Shown: positions 52,597 through 61,233, counted from the stretch's first letter. The stretch: 64,000 nucleotides of DNA from Chitinophaga deserti (GCF_003149455.1 NZ_QFFK01000002.1:496001-560000), one strand, 5' to 3'. Translations and numbers: made by a program. Notes: generated by a model not told the origin, from the letters alone.

Positions 52597-52692
52597 ATGC
52601 CCTGCGGAAAGAAAAGAAAGAGACATAAAATCGCAACTCACAAGCGTAAGAAAAGACTGAGAAAGAACCGCCATAAGAAAGGCAAGAAATAA
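52597..52692 (+). CDS. AURKAIP1/COX24-domain small basic protein (31 residues)
   Basis: A 31-residue, extremely basic peptide: MPCGKKRKRHKIATHKRKKR followed by LRKNRHKKGKK. It matches the tiny proteins annotated in Bacteroidota as AURKAIP1/COX24 domain-containing; the mitochondrial relative AURKAIP1 (mS38) is a component of the small mitoribosomal subunit, so a ribosome-bound role is plausible. It lies between the TPR gene and rng, 33 bp after the former. The frame is clean from ATG to TAA and composition is far from random. Confidence 0.85.
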   Translation: MPCGKKRKRHKIATHKRKKRLRKNRHKKGKK

Positions 52693-52771
52693 TTCTCCCG
52701 TTTCCCCGCCATTTATACAAATCAGATATAGATAGCCGAAGGGGGCTGCGCGATAAATTTTTTAATGCAAT

Positions 52772-52818
52772 CCTGCATGATGTTAGCATTAATCATTAAA
52801 TTGCTAGTGTCATGCAGG
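52772..52818 (+). other. Long imperfect hairpin in the rng upstream region
   Basis: Perfect outer stem CCTGCATGA (52772-52780) / TCATGCAGG (52810-52818) with a partly paired inner part (TTAGCA with TTGCTAG, TTAAT with ATTAA). It lies in the 316-bp gene-free stretch 52693-53008. No U-tract follows. In the rest of that stretch I see only a small TAACC/GGTTA hairpin near 52905 and no clear promoter. E. coli rne has a structured 5' leader used for autoregulation; a similar role is possible. Confidence 0.4.
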
Positions 52819-53008
52819 TTGTTTACGTAAGTTCGGCCGCACAGACACCACGGATACCTGTATATCACTGAACCCTTTGCAATCCTCTCTTTAATCATGT
52901 ACCGTTAACCATCGGTTACATCTGGGAATGCTGTACCCCCTTGTCAACCCACAGAGCACCGAGAGGAAAGCACTAAAGTGAAAGTATTTATGGATAAAAT
53001 TTTGACGC

Positions 53009-54556
53009 TTGAATAAGGAATTGATAATAAATGCAGCACCGTCAGGTGTTGAAATTGCATTGCTGGAAGATAAGAAGTTGGTAGAGCTGCATCACGAAAG
53101 CGGCAATCCTAATTTTGCAGTGGGGGACCTTTATTTAGGCAAAGTAAAAAAACTGATCCCGGGACTTAATGCGGCTTTTGTAGACGTAGGCTTCGAAAAA
53201 GATGCCTTCCTCCATTACACCGATCTTAGCCCTTACATCCGTTCCATCCTCAAGTTCACCAATCAGGCCATCTCCGATAAATCCGGAACTTTCGAATTCG
53301 GCAAGTTCAAAAATGAACCCGAAATCATCAAAACCGGGAAAATTACAGAAGTACTCGGCGGAAAACCCAACATCCTCGTTCAGATTCTCAAAGAACCCAT
53401 CTCTTCCAAAGGCCCCAGGCTCAGCTGCGAAATATCACTGCCCGGCCGGTTTATTGTTATCACTCCCTTTAATAACATAGTGGCCGTCTCCAAAAAGATC
53501 CACTCCTCGGAAGAAAGGAAAAGACTCCAGAAGATCGTTGAAGCCATTAAACCACCCAATTTCGGCGTGATCGTCCGCACAGCGGCCGAAGGCAAAAAAA
53601 CCGCAGAACTTCACGAAGATCTGACCACCCTGGTGTCCACCTGGCACACCATCCAGGAAAACCTCCGCGGCTCACAGGCCCCGCAGAAAATCCTGAGCGA
53701 ACAAACTAAAACCACCAGCATTTTGCGCGACCTGCTGAACGAAAGCTTCAACAGGATTGTCATCAACGACAAAAACATTTACACAGATACCAAAACGTAT
53801 ATTCAGAAGATAGCGCCCGAAAAGCAGGACATCGTGACCTACTATCACAACGGCGCGCCCATCTTCGATCATTTCGGAGTCACCCGGCAGGTAAAAGCCT
53901 CTTTTGGCAAAACCGTCAACCTCGACTCCGGCGTTTATCTTATCATCGAAGCCACGGAAGCACTCCACGTCATCGACGTGAACTCCGGTTATAAAAGCTC
54001 CAGCAACAACCAGGAACAAAACGCCCTCGCGTCTAACCTCGAAGCTGCTGCAGAAATAGCCCGGCAACTCCGCCTCCGCGACCTCGGCGGCATCATCATC
54101 ATCGATTTCATCGATATGAAACTGCCCGAGAACAAAAAGAATGTATACGAGGCCATGGAGAAATTCATGGCGCCCGACAGAGCCAAGCACACCATTCTGC
54201 CCATCTCTAAGTTCGGCCTCATGCAAATCACCCGCCAGCGCGTTAAGCCGGAAATCACCATTTCCGTGGCGGAAGATTGTCCCACCTGCAAAGGCACCGG
54301 TAAAATCGGCGCCTCCATGCTTATCGTGGAAGACATTGAGAAGAACCTCCAGTATCTCCTCAACCACCAGCACAGCGGCCTCACTATCCGCGTGCACCCC
54401 ATTCTCTACGCTTACCTCACCAAAGGATGGCTCCGCAGCCGCCAGTGGAAATGGTATTTTGCCTACAAGAAATGGATCAAGCTCCGCGCAGATACCAACT
54501 ACCATCTCACGGAGTACCACTTCTTTGATGCCAACGACGAAGAAATCAAATTCTGA
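53009..54556 (+). CDS. rng: Ribonuclease G (Rne/Rng family)
   Basis: 515 residues from a TTG start (MNKELIINAAPSGVEIALLED), which matches the usual N-terminus of Bacteroidota Rng; no ATG fits. Domains: S1-like region (GDLYLGKVKKLIPGLNAAFVDVGFEKDAFLHYTDL), 5'-sensor/RNase H-like part, the DNase I-like catalytic core with IDVNSGYKSS and IIIDFIDMKLPENKK (the metal aspartates), and the zinc-link CPTCKGTGK. It processes rRNA and decays mRNA as a multimer. Confidence 0.95.
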   Translation: MNKELIINAAPSGVEIALLEDKKLVELHHESGNPNFAVGDLYLGKVKKLIPGLNAAFVDVGFEKDAFLHYTDLSPYIRSILKFTNQAISDKSGTFEFGKFKNEPEIIKTGKITEVLGGKPNILVQILKEPISSKGPRLSCEISLPGRFIVITPFNNIVAVSKKIHSSEERKRLQKIVEAIKPPNFGVIVRTAAEGKKTAELHEDLTTLVSTWHTIQENLRGSQAPQKILSEQTKTTSILRDLLNESFNRIVINDKNIYTDTKTYIQKIAPEKQDIVTYYHNGAPIFDHFGVTRQVKASFGKTVNLDSGVYLIIEATEALHVIDVNSGYKSSSNNQEQNALASNLEAAAEIARQLRLRDLGGIIIIDFIDMKLPENKKNVYEAMEKFMAPDRAKHTILPISKFGLMQITRQRVKPEITISVAEDCPTCKGTGKIGASMLIVEDIEKNLQYLLNHQHSGLTIRVHPILYAYLTKGWLRSRQWKWYFAYKKWIKLRADTNYHLTEYHFFDANDEEIKF

Positions 54557-54563
54557 TATTTTC

Positions 54564-54594
54564 AGGGCGCACCTCACCGGATGCGCCCTTTTTT
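54564..54594 (+). terminator. Terminator after rng
   Basis: AGGGCGCA/TGCGCCCT (54564-54571 and 54582-54589) followed by TTTTT on the plus strand. Confidence 0.8.
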
Positions 54595-54671
54595 AACGGC
54601 GCCGCTTTCCGGCCCCGGGTTTGCAACATACCCGCAGGATTATTGTTATACCTCCTAAATGCTACTGCACT

Positions 54672-56291
54672 ATGCTGAAAAAAACCTTTTTGCCCGCTTT
54701 GATCATCCTTACCCTCTGGGCCTGCCAGCAAGGTCAGAAACGGGTACCCGGCGAAGGGATCAACCGTGATACCACACACTACACCAAAGAAGAATATATC
54801 GCCGAAGCGATGGACAGCATCCAGGTCGTGGCATTTCTTGACCACCATGCGGAATTTGCTCCCTATCGCGAAAACATCCTCGACTTCTACCGCAAACGCG
54901 CTTTCCACTTCGCGTGGATCGATAGCGCAGGACTCACCGAACAGGCTGGCGGCTTCATGAATATGATGCGCAGCGACGAAAAGTCGGGTATCAGCGACAG
55001 CTCCCTCGATAAATCAGGCGCCATGGTATTCTTCGACTCCCTCAGTTCCCAGGGAAGCGATTTCAACCGGAAAGACTCACTCGTGAGACTGACTGAAATA
55101 TCCCTCACCGGACAGTTCTTCACTTACGCCGATAAAGTATGGGGCGGGATGACAAGTGCCAATTCGAAAGACCTCGAATGGTTCATCCCCCGGAAAAAGA
55201 TAAATGTGCAGAGTCTGCTCGATTCCGTGATCCGTTATCCTAAAACTGCCATCGCTACCAACGAACCCGTGAACAGGCAGTACAAACTGCTGCGCGATGA
55301 ACTGCAGCGGCTGGCAAAGCTGGCGAAGGAAAATCCGGCACTGGATTCTATCAGGATAGAGAAAAAGAAAACCTATAAGTCGGGGGATTCGGCGGAAGCA
55401 ATTGCCGCTGTGAAGAAGCGCCTGCATATGTACGGCGATCTGAAAGATGCGGATACCACTCCGCGCTTCACTCCGCTGCTCGACAGCGCGCTGCGTAATT
55501 ACCAGATCCGCAACGGGCATAAGGCAGATGGCATAATCCGCGAACAAACGGTGGCCGCGCTGAACCGTCCGCTCCAGCATTACATGCACCAGATCCTGCT
55601 CAACATGGAGCGCATCCGCTGGGTGCCGGTGGAAGTAACTACAGATTATCTGCTCGTAAACATACCGGAGTTCCGGCTGCATGCGTATGAAGACGGTAAG
55701 CTGGCCTGGAGCTGCAACGTAGTGGTGGGAACCCAGGGTAACAGCACGGTGATTTTCAGTAAGGAAATGAAGTACGTGGTGTTCAGTCCATATTGGAATG
55801 TGCCGCCGGGCATCCTTAAGAAAGAAGTGTTGCCAGGCATCAGGAAGAGCGGTAACGCATACCTGGCGCGGCATAATATGGAAATGAGCGGTAGCGGCAA
55901 CAATATTTCCGTGCGGCAGAAACCTGGCCCTAAGAACTCACTGGGGAAAGTGAAATTCCTTTTCCCGAATGAATATAATATCTACCTGCACGATACGCCG
56001 TCGAAAGGCCTGTTCAATGAAGCGAAGCGTTCTTTCTCGCATGGTTGCATCCGCGTATCCGAGCCCAAGAAACTGGCAGAATGGGTATTGCGGAAAGATT
56101 CCAGCTGGACTTCGGAAAAGATCGAAGCAGCGATGAATGCAGGGAAGGAAAAATATGTAACGGTAAAAGAGAAGCTGCCCGTGTTTATTGGCTACTTCAC
56201 AGCGTGGGTAGACAGTGACGGACGTCTTAATTTCCGGGATGATGTTTACGGACACGACGCCAAGCTGGCGAAAATGTTATTTGGAAGATAA
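54672..56291 (+). CDS. L,D-transpeptidase, YcbB/LdtD-like lipoprotein
   Basis: 539 residues from the ATG at 54672 with a lipoprotein signal (LILTLWACQQ, lipobox LWAC). The order of parts follows the YcbB type: an N-terminal domain with FYRKRAFHFAWIDSAGLTEQA, a peptidoglycan-binding helical segment (AIAAVKKRLHMYGDL ... DSALRNYQIRNGHKADGIIREQTVAALN), and a YkuD catalytic domain (YLLVNIPEFRLHAYEDGKLAWS ... VFSPYWNVPPGI ... HDTPSKGLF) ending in the active site SFSHGCIRVSEP. It makes 3-3 cross-links in the periplasm. Its stop codon abuts that of the convergent CPBP gene. Confidence 0.93.
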   Translation: MLKKTFLPALIILTLWACQQGQKRVPGEGINRDTTHYTKEEYIAEAMDSIQVVAFLDHHAEFAPYRENILDFYRKRAFHFAWIDSAGLTEQAGGFMNMMRSDEKSGISDSSLDKSGAMVFFDSLSSQGSDFNRKDSLVRLTEISLTGQFFTYADKVWGGMTSANSKDLEWFIPRKKINVQSLLDSVIRYPKTAIATNEPVNRQYKLLRDELQRLAKLAKENPALDSIRIEKKKTYKSGDSAEAIAAVKKRLHMYGDLKDADTTPRFTPLLDSALRNYQIRNGHKADGIIREQTVAALNRPLQHYMHQILLNMERIRWVPVEVTTDYLLVNIPEFRLHAYEDGKLAWSCNVVVGTQGNSTVIFSKEMKYVVFSPYWNVPPGILKKEVLPGIRKSGNAYLARHNMEMSGSGNNISVRQKPGPKNSLGKVKFLFPNEYNIYLHDTPSKGLFNEAKRSFSHGCIRVSEPKKLAEWVLRKDSSWTSEKIEAAMNAGKEKYVTVKEKLPVFIGYFTAWVDSDGRLNFRDDVYGHDAKLAKMLFGR

Positions 56292-57104
56292 TCAGGCTTT
56301 TTCCGGATGCAGCAGCGGCTTTCCTTGCAGGGGAGCCGCTTTTGTTTTTGGAAGAGGGATGCGTTGCATGAGCACGTATCCGCCGGCCAGTGCAGCGATG
56401 CATCCTGCCACCATGATGTAATAAGCAAACGGGGAATCCTGCGCAAAATGCTGGCTGCCTACATTAAGCAGAAGGGCAGCAGCGGCATTATGGGAAATGT
56501 GCAGGAGCATGGAAGGGCAGAGGTCGCGGAAGCGCAGGTAGAAGCTGCCGGAAAGCAGCCCGAGCAAAAAAGCGCCGGGCATCTGCGCAGGGTCTGGATG
56601 GGCCAGCATATATAAGAGGGAGCTTTGCAACAGGGCAATGCTGCCTGAATACCGGTAAAGGAGCGCCTCCATAATGATACCCCTGAAAAGTATTTCTTCC
56701 ATCATGGCCATAAGCGCCACGGTGCATATGACCATAACGGCAGAGCCCGCCTGGATGGAAGTAAAACTCATATCAGACCAGATAGGGAGGGGGAGCAATG
56801 AACCCAGCCCGTCTTTCACTATCACAAGTGCAATAGCCATGGAAATGCAAAGGACGAACAACTCGGTGTTCATGAACAGCCTTGGTGCCAACTGAAAATT
56901 GTCGCGTTTGCGGATAAGGACACAGAGGATAACGCTGACGCCGCCCAGCAGATAAAGCCAGGAAAGAACAACGGGGAATTGCAGAAGATTGAGGCCGGAT
57001 GCCAGAAACACCACTACGCAGGGAATTATCCAACCGGCGAACAGCGCGATCTGCATACGCCAGGCGCCATTCAAAGACAGACCATGCCTTGTTTTGACAT
57101 ACAT
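56292..57104 (-). CDS. CPBP-family intramembrane metalloprotease
   Basis: 270 residues from the ATG at 57102-57104 (MYVKTRHGLSLNGAW); an in-frame extension to 57263 lacks membrane logic. About seven membrane segments. The CPBP (CAAX prenyl protease 2) motifs are present: EEILFRGIIMEALLYR (EExxxR), the later PGAFLLGLLSGSFYLR segment (in place of FxxxH), and HISHNAAAALLL (HxxxN). Substrate unknown. It runs convergent to the transpeptidase with zero spacing. Confidence 0.86.
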   Translation of the reverse strand: MYVKTRHGLSLNGAWRMQIALFAGWIIPCVVVFLASGLNLLQFPVVLSWLYLLGGVSVILCVLIRKRDNFQLAPRLFMNTELFVLCISMAIALVIVKDGLGSLLPLPIWSDMSFTSIQAGSAVMVICTVALMAMMEEILFRGIIMEALLYRYSGSIALLQSSLLYMLAHPDPAQMPGAFLLGLLSGSFYLRFRDLCPSMLLHISHNAAAALLLNVGSQHFAQDSPFAYYIMVAGCIAALAGGYVLMQRIPLPKTKAAPLQGKPLLHPEKA

Positions 57105-57193
57105 ATTAGTGCAGCTAAATTTTCTATGGGTAGAGTTGACTAGTCTCGGTTGATACGTTGAGCTAATATAAGCATTTTGCTTGCTTAAAACCT

Positions 57194-57201
57194 TATTTTT
57201 G
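57194..57201 (+). promoter_or_regulatory. -7 box TATTTTTG before ridA
   Basis: Fits TAnnTTTG and ends 6 nt before the ATG (57208), implying a leader of only a few nt. A TTTG is 14 nt upstream, shorter than usual. Confidence 0.4.
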
Positions 57202-57207
57202 CGGCAT

Positions 57208-57588
57208 ATGGAAAAACAAATCATCAACGCCACCACCGCACCGGCACCTATTGGTCCGTACAACCAGGCTGTTCAGGCGGGCAATATGCTCTTCATATCC
57301 GGCCAGATAGCGCTGAACCCGGAAAGCGGGCAGATGGAGAAAGACGACATCATCGCTGAAACGCACCGTGTGATGCAGAACCTCCGGAACATCCTGTCTG
57401 AAGCAGGTATGGACTTTTCAGATGTTGTTAAAAGCACCATCTTCATTATGGACATGGGTGATTTCGGGCAGATCAACGAGGTGTATGGTAAATACTTTAC
57501 CGGATACTTCCCTGCCCGTGAAACCGTTCAGGTTGCCTCATTGCCCAAAGGCGCCAATGTGGAGATATCCATGATAGCCGTAAAATAA
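57208..57588 (+). CDS. ridA: RidA family protein (enamine/imine deaminase)
   Basis: 126-residue YjgF/RidA protein; hydrolyses reactive enamines such as 2-aminoacrylate to ketoacids. Start at MEKQIINATTAPAPIGPYNQAV. Signatures: PAPIGPYNQAVQAGNMLFISGQIA, the active-site arginine in FPARETVQVASLPKGANVEISMIAVK. It heads a short plus-strand unit with a truncated dehydrogenase and tsaB, spaced 6 and 8 bp. Confidence 0.95.
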   Translation: MEKQIINATTAPAPIGPYNQAVQAGNMLFISGQIALNPESGQMEKDDIIAETHRVMQNLRNILSEAGMDFSDVVKSTIFIMDMGDFGQINEVYGKYFTGYFPARETVQVASLPKGANVEISMIAVK

Positions 57589-57594
57589 TTGTTC

Positions 57595-58251
57595 ATGGAC
57601 ATTATTGTTACCGGCGAACGCCAGCGCTGGGAAGCCTTCCGCGATGCCCGCAGCACCGGAAGCCACCACGTGCTGTATGAGCCTGAGCTGCAGCCGCTGA
57701 AAGGCGGAGCCGATCTGGTGATCGACCTCTCGCTGGACGAGCGGCCTGAAAACCTGCTGGTATATGCCCTGCAGCCCAACCTCCCTGTGCTGGGCTGCCT
57801 CGTGAAAACACCGTCTGCCGCATGGGAAAACTACACCAGCCTGTATGCCTGCAACTGGCTGCCCGGCTTCATCGGTATGCCCCGGCTGGAAGTGGGCCTT
57901 TCTCAGAATGCAGACAGCGAAAAGCTGAAAGCAGTGATGGAAGAACTGGGGTGGGAATATGATACCGTAAAAGCATCGGCAGGACTGGTTACACCCCGTA
58001 CCATCGCCATGATTATTAATGAAGCCTATTTCACGGCAGAGGAAGGCACTGCATCGCGGGAAGACATCGACATTTCCATGAAGCTGGGTACTAATTATCC
58101 GTTCGGTCCCTTCGAATGGTGCAGCCGTATCGGCATCCGGAATGTGTGCGAAGTGCTCCGCGCCGTGCATACGGAAACAGGAAATGAACGATACCGTATA
58201 TGCGCGGCACTCGAAAAAGAATACAACGCATTTATTCAACAACTGGACTAA
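57595..58251 (+). CDS. 3-hydroxyacyl-CoA dehydrogenase-like protein lacking a normal NAD site
   Basis: 218 residues. The C-terminal ~100 residues are the 3HCDH helical domain (SAGLVTPRTIAMIINEAYFTAEEGTASREDIDISMKLGTNYPFGPFEWCSRIG). The N-terminal part is shorter than the usual Rossmann domain and lacks GxGxxG; it begins MDIIVTGERQRWEAF and retains only the last strands (LVIDLSLDERPENL ... LPGFIGMPRLEVGL). It is probably not an NAD-dependent enzyme. Position between ridA and tsaB with almost no spacing suggests a lineage-specific partner gene. Confidence 0.78.
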   Translation: MDIIVTGERQRWEAFRDARSTGSHHVLYEPELQPLKGGADLVIDLSLDERPENLLVYALQPNLPVLGCLVKTPSAAWENYTSLYACNWLPGFIGMPRLEVGLSQNADSEKLKAVMEELGWEYDTVKASAGLVTPRTIAMIINEAYFTAEEGTASREDIDISMKLGTNYPFGPFEWCSRIGIRNVCEVLRAVHTETGNERYRICAALEKEYNAFIQQLD

Positions 58252-58259
58252 TTCCGACA

Positions 58260-58937
58260 TTGGCACAGATCTTACATATCGACACTGCAACATCCAACGG
58301 CTCCGTATGCCTTTCCCGTAATGGCTTGCCGCTTGAAACTATTCATAATACTGATCAGCGCGACCATGCTGCCACGATCACGCAGCTGATCCGCGAGCTT
58401 ATGGACCGCCATGGTGTAACCCCCGAGTCACTCGACGCCATCGCCGTCAGTGCCGGACCGGGTTCTTACACAGGGCTCCGTGTAGGTACTGCCACTGCCA
58501 AAGGACTGTGCTATACCTGGAAAAAGCCGCTGATTGCCATATCGACCCTGCAAATGATGGCCGCCGGCATGCGGGATTTAATGCCGGATCAGGATGTATT
58601 GTTTGCCCCTATGATTGATGCAAGGCGGATGGAAGTATTCACCGCTGTATATGATACCCGCCTCGAAGCCCTGCTGCCCCCCCAGGCTATGATACTTGAA
58701 CAGGGTTCTCTGGATAACTTTATTGCGCAGAAAACTGTCATTTTCTTCGGGGATGGAGCCCCCAAATGGCATGAATTGTTAGGAGAACGCACCAATACAC
58801 AATTTCCTTCATACCAGATATCCGCTTCCCATATGGTGCAATTAGCTGCGGAAGCCTTTGCTGCAAAGGACTTTCAGGATGTCGCCTACTTCGCTCCCCA
58901 CTACCTTAAAGCCTTCTACCACCCGGGTAAAAAGTAA
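58260..58937 (+). CDS. tsaB: tRNA threonylcarbamoyladenosine biosynthesis protein TsaB
   Basis: Partner of TsaD in making t6A37 in tRNAs. 225 residues from a TTG start (MAQILHIDTATSNGSVCLSR), the only start that gives the family N-terminus without overlapping the upstream gene. The ASKHA-fold motifs are HIDTATSNGSV, HAATITQLIREL and the SAGPGSYTGLRVGTATAKGL block. The C-terminus, YFAPHYLKAFYHPGKK, is typical. Third gene of the ridA unit. Confidence 0.94.
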   Translation: MAQILHIDTATSNGSVCLSRNGLPLETIHNTDQRDHAATITQLIRELMDRHGVTPESLDAIAVSAGPGSYTGLRVGTATAKGLCYTWKKPLIAISTLQMMAAGMRDLMPDQDVLFAPMIDARRMEVFTAVYDTRLEALLPPQAMILEQGSLDNFIAQKTVIFFGDGAPKWHELLGERTNTQFPSYQISASHMVQLAAEAFAAKDFQDVAYFAPHYLKAFYHPGKK

Positions 58938-59242
58938 CATCCGTTGATTTTTTAGCAGATTTTTAGCATTTCCCGGCATCATATTACGCATAGAAACACG
59001 TTTATATCTGAAAGGGTGTTCACGGACGGTTAAATATGCCCGGATATGTCATGGAAAGGTCAAATTGTGGAAAAAAGAGGGATATTCCGGTCTATATATT
59101 AAAAAAGAAGGTATAGAAATTTTTTTTATTGTGACAGATATTATAATTTTGTATAATCAATATCCGAGATTATTGTCTAATAATCGCGTTTTTACTGTCC
59201 GTTGATCCCTGTCATTTCATTATTATTTAAAACTATTTTGCG
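58938..59242. other. AT-rich intergenic region upstream of the ArsR gene
   Basis: 305 bp, strongly AT-rich. It has a TAATTTTG box (59144-59151, plus strand, fits TAnnTTTG) 92 nt before the ATG, without a -33 element; the leader would contain repeated ATTATTGT/AATAATCG-like words. I see no gene. Confidence 0.35.
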
Positions 59243-59602
59243 ATGGAAAAACAATTATTAACTACCTCTTCTAATACTCTTATTATTTCTAGAGGTAACA
59301 ATGAAAAAGATCAGATCAAATTGGATTACATTGCCGTTAAGAAGGCTGCGATGGTGTTGAGAGCAATCAACCATAAGCTTCGCCAGCAAATGATCAAGCT
59401 GCTGGAGGACCATAAGCGCATGACTGTAACGGAGATTTATGTGAAACTGCGCCTGGAACAGTCTGTAGCCTCCCAGCATCTCGCTATCCTGCGCCGCGCC
59501 GGGATCGTGATTACCGAAAGAGACGGCAAGTTTATCCATTATACCATCAACAAGCAGCGAATTGCCGAAGTGGCGAAATTCGTCGAAGAACTGGTGGGAT
59601 AA
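59243..59602 (+). CDS. ArsR-family winged-helix regulator without cysteines
   Basis: 119 residues. The HTH is RQQMIKLLEDHKRMTVTEIYVKLRLEQSVASQHLAILRRAGIVITERDG and the wing KFIHYTINKQRIAEVAKFV, as in ArsR/SmtB proteins. It has no cysteine and no ELCVCDL metal motif, so it cannot act as a thiol- or arsenic-type sensor by the usual sites. Downstream, after a terminator, is an MBL-rhodanese enzyme gene, a pairing reminiscent of sulfide-responsive BigR/SqrR systems, but those sensors use cysteines. Confidence 0.88.
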   Translation: MEKQLLTTSSNTLIISRGNNEKDQIKLDYIAVKKAAMVLRAINHKLRQQMIKLLEDHKRMTVTEIYVKLRLEQSVASQHLAILRRAGIVITERDGKFIHYTINKQRIAEVAKFVEELVG

Positions 59603-59658
59603 TACCAGCATCTTTCTTTTTCATAACCAAGTCCCGCTTTGGGCCACCTACGATACTG

Positions 59659-59690
59659 AAAAGACCGTCTTCCCCGGAAGGCGGTCTTTT
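59659..59690 (+). terminator. Terminator after the ArsR gene
   Basis: 15-bp stem (59659-59673 and 59676-59690, one or two mismatches) beginning AAAAGACCG, with TTTTGTTTTT after it. Confidence 0.8.
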
Positions 59691-59751
59691 GTTTTTCCCC
59701 CTCTTTGACATGGGACTGACACCCGTCCGCGCTCAATTTGCGACTTCTTCG

Positions 59752-59759
59752 TATTTTTG
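59752..59759 (+). promoter_or_regulatory. -7 box TATTTTTG of the MBL-rhodanese gene
   Basis: Fits TAnnTTTG, 18 nt before the ATG at 59778; no -33 element at standard spacing. Confidence 0.45.
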
Positions 59760-59777
59760 CCGAAATCAAAAACCATT

Positions 59778-61181
59778 ATGTACATTAAGCAGTTGTATAC
59801 CGGATGCTTATCGGAAGCCGCCTATTATATCGAGTCGGAAGGAGAAGCCGCCATTATTGATCCCCTGCGCGACATTGAGCCCTACCTCACCCTGGCACAT
59901 GAAAGAAACGCCACCATTAAGTATATTTTCGAAACACATTTCCATGCCGACTTCGTTTCCGGCCACCTCGACCTTGCTGCGGCTACCCATGCCCCCATCG
60001 TATACGGTCCTGAAACGAAAACCGGTTTCCCGGTGCTTATCGCTAAAGACGGTGAGGAGTTCCGCATTGGTAAACTGACCGTGCGTGCCCTTCATACACC
60101 GGGCCACACCCTGGAAAGCACCTGTTACCTGCTGATCGACGAAGCAGGGCAGGACCATGCTATCTTCACGGGCGATACCCTGTTTGTTGGCGACGTTGGC
60201 CGTCCGGATCTCTTTAGCGGCAACCTCAGCAAAGAAGAGCTGGCGGGTATGCTGTTCGATTCCCTGAACACAAAAATCAAGACCCTGGCCGATCATGTGA
60301 TCGTTTACCCGGCGCATGGCCCCGGTTCCTCCTGTGGTAAGAACCTCGGTCCCAATACATCTTCCACTATCGGTGAACAGAAACGCGACAACTATGCGCT
60401 GCTGGCAGAAGATAAAGCCAATTTCGTAAGCCAGGTTACCGATGGCCTCAGCACGCCTCCGCAATACTTCCCCATCAACGCACAAATCAATAAGGAAGGT
60501 TACGATACCATGAACAAAGTAATGGAACGCAGCCTGCAGCCTTTATCTATAGCCGCATTCAGGGAAAAGGCCGACCAGGGCGCCGTGATCCTGGATACGC
60601 GCAACGCCAATACCTTCACTGAAGGGTTTGTACCCGGTTCTATCAGCATCGGTCTCGAAGGCCGCTTTGCAGAATGGGCGGGCAGCCTCCTTCCGTTTGA
60701 TAAGCCCATGATCCTCGTTACCGCGGCCGGGCAGGAAGAAGAAACCATCGTGCGCCTCGCACGCGTGGGTTTCGACAAAGTGGAAGGTTACCTGGAAGGG
60801 GGATATGAAGCCTGGCAGAGCGCCGGTGAAAACATCGATATGATCATTTCCGTAGATCCTGACGAGCTGGCTATGGATATCCCGCACGACGAGCACCTGC
60901 TGATCGTGGACGTCCGTAAACCTGCTGAATTCGCAGACGGGCATGTGGCAAACGCCATGAACCTAACGCTTAGCGAACTCACCGATCCCGGTTCCATGGC
61001 GGATCTCGACGAACATTTCAACCTTTATGTACATTGCCAGGGCGGCTACCGCAGCGTAATCGCATGCTCGATCATGAAGCGCGAAGGGGTGCATAACCTC
61101 CGCAATGTAAACGGCGGCTTCGCTAAGATGAAAGACCAGGAAGGTCTTACCATCGAAAAGGAGAAGAACGTTCTCAACTAA
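59778..61181 (+). CDS. MBL-fold persulfide-dioxygenase-like protein with two rhodanese domains
   Basis: 467 residues from the ATG at 59778. The N-terminal metallo-beta-lactamase domain is of the ETHE1/Blh type (ETHFHADFVSGH; HTPGHTLESTCYLL; FTGDTLFVGDVGRPDLF; YPAHGPGSSCGKN), expected to oxidise glutathione persulfide. Two rhodanese domains follow. In the first the active-site cysteine is replaced (LVTAAGQEEETI); the second keeps it (YVHCQGGYRSVIACS). The end is NGGFAKMKDQEGL. Cytosolic sulfur detoxification is the likely role. Confidence 0.9.
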   Translation: MYIKQLYTGCLSEAAYYIESEGEAAIIDPLRDIEPYLTLAHERNATIKYIFETHFHADFVSGHLDLAAATHAPIVYGPETKTGFPVLIAKDGEEFRIGKLTVRALHTPGHTLESTCYLLIDEAGQDHAIFTGDTLFVGDVGRPDLFSGNLSKEELAGMLFDSLNTKIKTLADHVIVYPAHGPGSSCGKNLGPNTSSTIGEQKRDNYALLAEDKANFVSQVTDGLSTPPQYFPINAQINKEGYDTMNKVMERSLQPLSIAAFREKADQGAVILDTRNANTFTEGFVPGSISIGLEGRFAEWAGSLLPFDKPMILVTAAGQEEETIVRLARVGFDKVEGYLEGGYEAWQSAGENIDMIISVDPDELAMDIPHDEHLLIVDVRKPAEFADGHVANAMNLTLSELTDPGSMADLDEHFNLYVHCQGGYRSVIACSIMKREGVHNLRNVNGGFAKMKDQEGLTIEKEKNVLN

Positions 61182-61204
61182 GAAATGCAACGAATATGTG
61201 ATAC

Positions 61205-61233
61205 GAAGCCGGGGCCATGGGTCCCGGCTTCTT
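61205..61233 (+). terminator. Terminator-like hairpin after the MBL-rhodanese gene
   Basis: GAAGCCGGG/CCCGGCTTC (61205-61213 and 61223-61231); the U-tract after it is weak. Confidence 0.6.
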
